Positions 55,702-64,000 of a stretch of DNA of 64,000 nucleotides are shown piece after piece. Source of the DNA: Varroa destructor (Eukaryota; Arthropoda; Arachnida; Mesostigmata; Varroidae); assembly GCF_002443255.2 (NCBI RefSeq), contig NW_019211454.1, positions 11,430,248 to 11,494,247 of the forward strand, in the 5' to 3' direction. The notes below the pieces were generated by a model. It saw nothing but the letters and a program-made list of their open reading frames with translations, was not told where the DNA came from and did no database searches. A program made the translations under genes and the position numbers. Each line of letters opens with the position of its first letter. The stretch's first letter is position 1.

Positions 55702-55727
55702 CGTAAATATATATATATATATTTACG
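55702..55727. repeat. Perfect palindrome around a TA run
   Basis: CGTAAATATATA and its exact complement TATATATTTACG meet through TA repeats, a 26-base perfect palindrome. Confidence 0.9.
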
Positions 55728-56561
55728 GTATTCACCTTAAAACATAACTAGTTATATTATACATTAGAACTCGAAAAGCTATCAACTCTAGATAGAATAA
55801 ATCTTGGTAAGTAGTTCAATCTTGTAATTAAATTAATTCTTAAGATTTTTACATTTGGCACTTAGACTATAGGTGTTGCTTCAGGTGATAAAATAATAGA
55901 GCATTTACTTCTCAGGATTTCCAGAATGCTATTTTCTTTTTTAACTATAGCGTTCGCTGTCAATGGTTTTACTTTGCACATTGATTTACACAAGAATATC
56001 CAAAGTATTTTATATCAAGCGAATTCTGACTGTTTGCGTCAAGCATAAAAATGAAGTACAGCAGTAAATGTGCACTGTGGACTTGGCGCAATTTCGAAAC
56101 CGTTCCTTATTCTTAGAAACGAATCAATCGAGAACTTAGATAGGTATCCAATGATTGTACTGCACAACTGCGAATATCCAGAACTCGCGTGTCTTCTACC
56201 ACGTATCTACGTGATGATCAATCCTATCAAAGGCACTTTTCTATTTAAAGTAAATGCAGTCAGACGTCCTACGAAGCAGTCATGACACAGTCCAGGGTTA
56301 TTTCAGCAAGAGGTAGGACGATAAACAACAAAGCCTTCTTCGACTTGTGGGATTAAGGTCTTCTCAAGTATGCAACCTATGATAAATTTTCAAACAAACT
56401 GTGACAATGCTTCGCCGGGAAAAATCATTTCATCATTATAAGACAGTCAAAGGTTCCTTGAAAAAGAGATAGCAGTTTTATAGTGTTTCAAGATTGCGCT
56501 TTTATGAAATTAAATTTAATCAAATTTGAAGGTTTCTCGAAAACCTATAGTTACAAACGTG

Positions 56562-56564
<3 letters not shown>

Positions 56565-56593
<29 letters not shown>
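56565..56593. repeat. (TA)n microsatellite
   Basis: An uninterrupted TA run in the unassigned downstream region. Confidence 0.95.
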
Positions 56594-56596
<3 letters not shown>

Positions 56597-59500
56597 CATT
56601 TGGATAATACAGACAAAATAGGATGACGAAACAATGAAGCAGTCACAGCCTTAGCTAAGGAAGACGTTAAGGTATTTTAACTAATTGCTTGCATAACAAA
56701 AAGTCACAGCGAATGAATCCAGTAAGTTTCGATAGACACTTGCTAACTTGGTCAATTTTACAATAATGATTTTTGAGAAAATGATTGTTGTATGCTTCTT
56801 CAATCTGCGGTCAGGCGCATCTAATCAAATCGTAGAAGTGACCTGGTTAATATAAATTTAACAATACTTTATGTATATCTCATTTAGGTATTAATAGCTA
56901 ATAAAGAAGTAAAAGCACTTAAAGACATTACGAAGTGAAACTATACATCGATGGTCAATATTTTTAGTTCCCTTTGTTGGAAGGGCTGTGAAACTATTTA
57001 TGGACAAATAGACATTCATCAGTCATTCTTTTTTTGGCCTTCCTAGTATAATTTGACTTAATACTATAGCGTAATAATAGTTAACGTTTGCACTCCGGTC
57101 AGCCACATGTTCAATTTATATAGTTCCATATAACTTTTCGTAGATCGGCCTTGTCTGCACGACCAACGTGTGTTAGAATAAATCCTAGCAGGCCAGATAA
57201 CGTTATCGACCTCCACATCTCCATAGATCCATATACATGCACACACGCATTTCGCGTTATACGTCCGCCGTAATAAGGTGGCAGATGCTCATCAATGCAG
57301 CGGCGACCGCAAAGACAGTTTCCCAGCCAGGAGATGATCTTGTCTAGCGCAGCATAAATACCCTCTTACACTGATTTCATCCTACGTTTGTTTTACTACT
57401 CGCTCTACATAAAAACGAGTCAGTCGCCCTTAGGGCAAGTTGGCCTCTACCATCATTGAGACGGCCGTGTTAAGTTATGGCCCACTCAACTAGGCCACTG
57501 TTATGTATTGTAGGTAGGAAATGCGGCATAGGATGCCGCAGTCGGCGGGATAAAGCTTACTATAGTCGGAGCCGCATGACTTCGTTAGTGATGCCACCAT
57601 GAAAGCAGCTGCTGCTGTAGGGTCTATGGCAGCTGCAGCCGAGGGCGGGCGCACAGCTCCCGCGGGAAATGTTAAATTACGAGCAAACACACATCTCCGC
57701 AAAAAATAGTGGAGTGCTGCCGCCGGTTGCCGCCCAGGACTGTGAGCCGACTGAGACCCGTCTGGCCAAGAGTCAAGAGCTGCTTGGAGCTTGTGGCAAG
57801 AACGAACAGCTCGGATCGTTACAAAATAATCGACGCCTTCATCCGACTGCTCGGTCAATATCTGTACACCAGATGTACATGTAGATATAGATGGGACAAA
57901 AGAAAACACAATTTAATAGATGTACGTAGAGGGAAACCTTGGTGTACAACGCGGAGTACAGCATCTGATGTGGTCGATATAAAGCGTCGGCAACAACATT
58001 TGTATCACAAACTGCACGCGTGCACGTCCTAATCTGAAATGGTCTCTCTGCTTATTACTCTACTTCATTACATGGTAGGAAAGGTGGGGGAAGAAAGCTG
58101 CAATAACTCGATATGAATTGTCTTCGTAGATACTCTGGCGCAGAATAGAATGTAGCTTCGTTCTTGTCCAAGCAAATCCAAAATACGTTCCAGTGAACAG
58201 ACGTGTATTCAGATAGGAAATCGTTAAGTGTGACAGAGATGTACCGGCAGTCAAGGCCTATCTGTTCCTTGTTTTAACGCTTAACAACACAGACACTTCA
58301 AGCTACAATTCCTTATCTAGTCCCATCTCATGTTCTTAACCAGTGGAAAATAGTACGATTTCCATTTAGAAAATACAACATTGTTTTCGCTGATACCTAA
58401 CATATTTCGGCGAAAAAATAACGTAGATGCCCGGCACACGAGTGGCTAAACTCTTTGATATATTCCTAAAGCGAAATTCGTGTCGATCGACGATCTGGCC
58501 CGTTTCTTCTATTGAAATGCATTCGTATACAACCGATTTTGAACTTTAATACTGCTCTAATATTTTCCGAACGAAGACATTCATTGAACCTAAAAAGGCT
58601 AATCCGACCTTGTTTCTTGGTTTCGGTACCGTGAGTTCCTAAATAAGCCTCGATGAATTTCAGAATCTTCAACCTTCCAGTCTTTGCACTGCAGCTTCGG
58701 TATATTTATCATCCAATACAGTTATGCAATAGATAGAGGCGTTAAATAATTGTCTACACTAACTTAAGTTGCTTTTTCTTGCATAAGTGGTACGCATAAC
58801 TACAGCTTTTTTTGCGCACAAAGGAAAAACGGTATCCCAGCAGGAAATGGTATAACTAACATGAAATAAGTCGTTATAAGTACTTTCAATGATTCTTGCA
58901 GCATTTCAAGCTAGAAAAAACAACTCATCAGCGAAACCAATGATTCCATTTACCTTGCACTTCTTTGTTTTTTTTTATGTCTACGTTAGGCTTAGTGCGT
59001 TGTTGTCGACATCGTAAGTGTTGCATGCGGAACTAATTGGCAACTGCATGTAAGGGACCCAATAAGTTAATTCGATTTCGGTTTGATGGCTACTCAATAC
59101 TTAAATGAGTTTTCCTTAACGGCTTATATGAGCTAATTTAAGCAGGACAACTTGAAAGTACGTTTGTCATTGCGGAACTTTCTCAAAAACTATTCTGATT
59201 GATGATGTACATTTCTTGCCATTAGGAGTTCTAAAATGCAATGGCAAAGGCTTTAAATTGCAAATAATCATCGCTAACTTAACGCACAGAATGCTATTTC
59301 AACATCAGGTTACGATCGATGAACGACGAAATTACGATCATGGAATTCTCGAGAGACCGACGCAGGAATTTTCGCAGATCTTTTTTTTGGGTTTTGCCGT
59401 CAACAATACGGTGCCTTGCGGGAGATTTGGCATAACACGCGGCGCACTGGATCCTTAAAAAAACAAGGATTGGTTAGTTATAGTTTGTATCTGTACCTCT

Positions 59501-61272
59501 TTTTGCTCATTTTCCGAATAGTTGGTATTACTTGACTCATGATACTCTTAATATAGGCTAACGAAGCGGGTTTTTATATTTTTACACATGTCATATGTGA
59601 TTCTATGGTATGTTAGTTTCTGAAGTGGCTCCTCATTTTACGACTTCCGCGCCACCTGTCCGCGATTTAAGACGTTCCCACTATAAAAGACTACCGCATT
59701 CGTCTGGAGTCCTATTAGCCCTAAAAAAAACTAGATTCATAGGGGCAAAGTGACGAGATTCTTCTTCAAATCTTTGGTTTCGCATCCCAAGTGAAGGCAC
59801 ACTGATAGTTTAGCTAACGGATATTTGTTCATGTTTTGCAAGTTTATTTATAGTAATATATCAGCAGATTTTCCTAATGATGAGCCATGCTCTGGATCAC
59901 TGTATGTGTAGGCTACGGATTTCCCGCATAAGAACCCCCATCAAAGTTTACGTTTAACACGCAATCCATACAAATATGAATACATTCTCCGTAAGCGCAG
60001 GAAATATTTAGAACTGAAACTTCTGAAACTGTCCAAAAATGCAGGAATGAAAAATATAAGTGTGTCTTGTGGGCGGTCAAAATTGTCGCATCTGCTCACT
60101 TGCATGACTTCTCATGGTAACTTATGTGAGAGGAATATTTCAAAATATATCGTTTAGTTAAATCACAAAGCCGTAATAATAAAATATCAAACGCTGTGGC
60201 CCAAATAACTTTGCTTCCAACCCAAATGACTATTTCCATTAGTACATCTCAGTGTTCTTACCTCATCTGTCTTTGAGTTCCATCTAAACAAACGGTAACG
60301 TGGGTGATACATCTTTGATGGACCCCTTTGATGAAAGAATTTATTCAAGGGCTTAATGCCATGTGGTATTCGAACGAATAAAACCGGCGCAAGTTCCCCA
60401 ATTCGTTTCTTCGAATTCTTTTTTGTAACATTTTCGAATATGAATTATCTCTGGGAGACATTGTCGCACTGCCACGACTTTATATTTGTGCAATTTTTTT
60501 TTTTCTTACCAAAAACCGTTTCGTACTGCGTAAACGAGATATCTAAGTCATCATAAACGCTTGACACATGCCGTCAAAGAGACAAGACGATGATGACAAC
60601 ATGCTCATGTTATTGTGGAGTTCCAAGACTTTATGCTTTTTTTTTTCAGCAGACCAACTTGTCCTACGCTCGCAATTTTTTTTATCTGCCGGAATTTTTT
60701 TCCTGATGATATTGAGTGTTTCAACCATATAACGGTAGATAGACTTGTCATTGCTCAACAAGACGATAGTTGATATAGTTACATCGTATTAGAATATCGT
60801 ACCATGCGGCCTACAGTCGCGCTGCGGGCGCCAGAGTTTAATACTTTGTTAGGTCAGTCTCCTGCCGCTTTTGGCGCTAACATATCAGTGCTTCTCGAAG
60901 TATTATCAAAACCAACCAAGGCATCGCCCGATTTATAACGCCCTGGCTGCTGCTGCCGCCTAGAATATTGGTGCCATTAACGGTAAATAAATACGACCAA
61001 GGAAATTTTTCCTGTCGTATACGCAATCTCCCAACAAGCAAACGACCGTCTGGCCATTATTATTGTTATGCATTACTATTTTCTAAAAAAGAAGCGATAT
61101 AGGAGAAGATCAGGTAAATACTCCCTAAGGAAATATACAGGTTCTTTTCTGAGAGGGCTAAAAGCTAATGCATTACATAAAGCTGATTTCACTACTAAGG
61201 TATCCGTCTAATACTGTGTGACTCTCACTCACTAAACCGTGAACCCTATGCTCAGGTGTTTGTATATATAGA

Positions 61273-61344
61273 TACATTGTCATATCATTCATATATATAG
61301 ATATATATATATATATATATATATATGAATGATATGGCAATGTA
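61273..61344. repeat. Long TA-centred palindrome with 25-bp arms
   Basis: ACATTGTCATATCATTCATA (from 61274) is mirrored by TATGAATGATATGGCAATGT (to 61343). The arms run into a central TA array and differ at one position. The whole can fold into a hairpin of about 70 bases. Outside the arms the pairing stops after one further base pair. Confidence 0.9.
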
Positions 61345-61738
61345 ACAAATAATAATAATAATAAAGATAACTTGCTAAAATCTTCAAGCGAAAAGGACCT
61401 ATTATACTTTTTCCAAATTTAGACGTTAAGTGCAGATGAGATAAGGCAGGCTTCCGTTATTTGTGTCGTTTTTCAATGAATAACCTTGATTAGATAGCAG
61501 TAAAATCAAATGAAATTATCGTAGAAAGCTAATTTTGCCAAATGCTGCGAACGCCTGCCCAACACATTGGCATTCAAACCACGGTCGTAGGCCATAAACT
61601 AAGGACATAACTACACATAAGGCCGTGCTGATTTTCTTCCTGATTTAGCGCGCCCTGAACAAGAAGTTTAAGATGACAGGCGGGCAAGAGCCAAATGTTA
61701 ATTCGTAACACCCACAACATTGACGACGGCATTCGCAG

Positions 61739-61915
61739 ATGCGAGCGCATGGCTTTGTGAAAGAACAGAGAACATTCTTTGGTGTGCAAGACGAAATCGC
61801 TGACCTTTACCCAGATGCCCAAAAATGGATCAAACCCTTGGTGTTTGGGTACCTTATAAACCCAACTGTCGGAACAGAGCACATGGCAGTGCTGTCAACT
61901 TCGAAAGAAAAGTAG
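61739..61915 (+). CDS. Short protein-like ORF, 58 codons, unidentified
   Basis: ATG at 61739 follows a CGCAG that could also be a splice acceptor. The frame stays open to TAG at 61913-61915. The product has a well-mixed composition (pieces FFGVQDEIADLYPDAQKWI and LVFGYLINPTVGTEHMAVL) that looks more like protein than like translated AT-rich DNA. No family is recognised. It could be a terminal exon, a mobile-element remnant or chance. The adjoining upstream bases are open in a different frame, which would fit a frameshifted pseudogene. Confidence 0.2.
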   Translation: MRAHGFVKEQRTFFGVQDEIADLYPDAQKWIKPLVFGYLINPTVGTEHMAVLSTSKEK

Positions 61916-64000
61916 ATCTGCGCACTTTACACATAGTGGTAATCGTGAATGCAAGGTGTATTCTTAAAATAGCAGAAAAATGAGTTATGGATTTAGATAG
62001 GGAGAGCCTCCTAGAGCTACGTTTCTATATATCCAAGGAGCAAGGTCAAAAATGGACCAAAGCATATTTATTGGAAAGTGTAATTAAGCCATAAAGTCCG
62101 ATATGTAGCCTCATAACCATAGTGAAAATGCTAGTGACATATTTTTTTTTAAATAGGCCCCATAGAGACATTTAAATAAGGTAACCGATTTTCGTGCTTG
62201 CCGTCTTCATGTTTGATCTCAGAAACATAGATACTTGCGTAGGTCACGGTCGTACGCTATCCTTGGCTTATACTTTCATTACGTCACATTAGCGCAAGTA
62301 CTTGTTTTTGCGTTACGAGCATTTCTGTTGACATATATATATATTTTTAGTCTCAAATTATTTTTATTTTACTTCAGTCCTTAGAAAGCTAGCAGCAATC
62401 CAACCAGACTTTACTATGCAGCAAGGTCAGCTTTAAATTCTAATTCGATTCTGTTACGGTTTTCTTTATCTAAGGACTATGTTTAAGAAGGAAATGATAT
62501 ACGTATCGAAAGCATCGAAAACATCAACGATGAAGATCAATCACGTTCGTGTTAACCGTAAAATATATGTGAGTAATATATCATAACATCAAGAATGTCC
62601 ATTTATTCGTACATCATTCGAGTTGAAGCATCCAGGGATTTAGAAGTTTAGGAAGCTTGAAAGTTTACAGACGGTTTACGATAGTTTTAGTGTTGCGAAT
62701 TTCCAAGCGAGGGCGCTGATATATATCATAATTCTTTCCGCTTCTATTACATGCGGAAATAGGTGCACCCAGACCAGGAACTAAGGCAGGTTTACCTTAT
62801 ATCTCCCCTGATAGAATAACGAAGTGTCTCAGCGATGATAGGTTTTCTACGCGTTTTTTGCTAGACAAGGTCGAGTTTCGGGTCCTGTTACTTCTTGAAT
62901 GTTTGTATGCACTTACTGTGGTACGCTAATGCACGTCGAACCTATAGTAACGTCCGAAGAAAAGATCTTCTTTATACTATTACATATTCGGGTTCCTCAA
63001 CGCCTAAGTGGTCTAGATGATGGTATAACTTCGCTTAAGTAGACAACTTTATAGGTCCGTTGTGAATCGTAACGCAGCCTCTCACTTCTGTCTGGGAGTA
63101 GTCCTACTTGCAAAGGCAATATAGTGTTGAAACGTCAAACCTGCTTATTTAGATATTTGAACGGGTTATGCGGGTGGGTGCTATTTTAATAATGTAAATT
63201 TCGGCAGTAAAGAAAAGTATTGATCACACTTTGATCGGCTATTGATATTATACGGCTATAAGTATTGATTTACCTAGTAGCAGTTACATGTTTGCCATAG
63301 CGCTGCTTCGTTGCACTATTACAAAAATATGCTTGGAGCGTGAATAGTCAAAGGATAAGTATTTAAAAATAATTACTAAAATGTGCGTTTTTTTTTTGTA
63401 TAGTATCGTGTTAATGTACACGTGTCCCGTAGAGCTAGAGTATGTACTGGAATCCTATAATGATGTTGTTACTAAGTGTGTTTGGTTTAGTTGCTAACTA
63501 TAATAAACATCAAGAGTTTAAAGCTTTATATGAGAACTTATTCTTCGTTTGCGTTTTTCTCGTTCCGTTGTTAGAGTAAACCACTCAAATGCTGATGGAT
63601 TAATCGAGTATAGCCTCTTTAGGCCTACGTGGCTTAATACATCGAAAACAAGTGTTTCAAACAGTGACCGAATACCCTGGTACAATTTTTCCACGAACCT
63701 TAAGACTTCTTTACTACCCACCTACGTCAGGTACACGCGTATGCATAGAGATACGAACTTCACAGAACTAAGGACGTCAACGTACAATATTAGATACGTT
63801 CTTAAAGGATTCAAAAGATCTCATTGCCATTTATTTGTTTCTTACTTGAACCAAAGAAGAAAACAAAGAGTCTGATCTCGCCGGTAGGGCTGCTAGAGTT
63901 CGGTTAAAAATCGCCGATCTTGCTCATATAGAGAAGTAAAGAAGCATGTTTAGCATATGCGATCGAGGCACGATTCGGACACGTATTACCCTAGATCCAT

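Larger units (their letters stand above)
53031..58100. other. Unassigned stretch with scattered GC-richer ORFs
   Basis: GC-richer islands at about 53.6-54.1, 55.1-55.4 and 57.5-58.0 kb are open in several frames on both strands. None matches a family I know. A T18 tract at 55078-55095, a TA palindrome at 55702-55727 and a (TA)n run at 56565-56593 are also present. Confidence 0.5.
58101..64000. other. Unassigned 3' end of window
   Basis: No recognisable gene. It holds a TATA-like element at 59682-59689 (TATAAAAG, with CACCTGTC upstream), a short protein-like ORF at 61739-61915 and the long palindrome at 61273-61344. A short TA run lies near 62331-62344. The remaining sequence is AT-rich and featureless. 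Confidence 0.5.

Noticed and set aside
63001..63075. A-box-like TGGTCTAGATGATGGTAT resembling tRNA-Pro
   Set aside because: No B box and no foldable cloverleaf follows.
1..64000. CRISPR arrays, rRNA, intact tRNA genes, reverse transcriptase or transposase domains
   Set aside because: None of their hallmarks (regular spacer repeats, conserved catalytic motifs, cloverleaf folds) could be seen on either strand.

Overview
This is a eukaryotic, AT-rich, gene-poor window, almost certainly from an invertebrate animal. GT-AG introns, long non-coding stretches, many (TA)n microsatellites and the absence of operon-like ORFs rule out a prokaryote. The one protein-coding gene I can identify belongs to the NRF-6 (nose resistant to fluoxetine) / acyltransferase-3 family, which is expanded in arthropods and nematodes. 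An arthropod, possibly a mite or other chelicerate, is my best guess, but that is inference only.

The gene is on the + strand from 8445 to 35896. I resolve ten consecutive coding exons whose splice phases all fit. Together they encode 656 residues: a cysteine-rich extracellular NRF domain, then a multi-pass acyltransferase-3 domain with an R-X10-H motif, then a short basic cytoplasmic tail and a stop. The first exon or exons (signal peptide and start of the NRF domain) are not recognisable in 1-8444 and probably lie upstream of the window. The first visible intron is 14.7 kb and the others are 0.3-3.8 kb.

The large intron (8568-23279) is not uniform. A GC-richer block at about 16.5-18.4 kb holds several perfect hairpins and two CTCF-like cores. 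It also holds a TATA box beside a palindrome, a short signal-peptide-like ORF and a splice-site-bounded open exon on the opposite strand. This is the best candidate in the window for a nested gene or regulatory island, but no protein family is recognised there. Intron 5 carries a 66-bp tandem repeat between TA runs.

Downstream of the gene (35897-64000) I find no recognisable homologue. The region contains a nested inverted repeat just 3' of the gene, (TA)n arrays, a TA palindrome with 25-bp arms at 61.3 kb, a T18 tract, two TATA-box candidates and scattered unassigned ORFs. At this base composition and length, ORFs of 60-130 codons are expected by chance, so most were left out.
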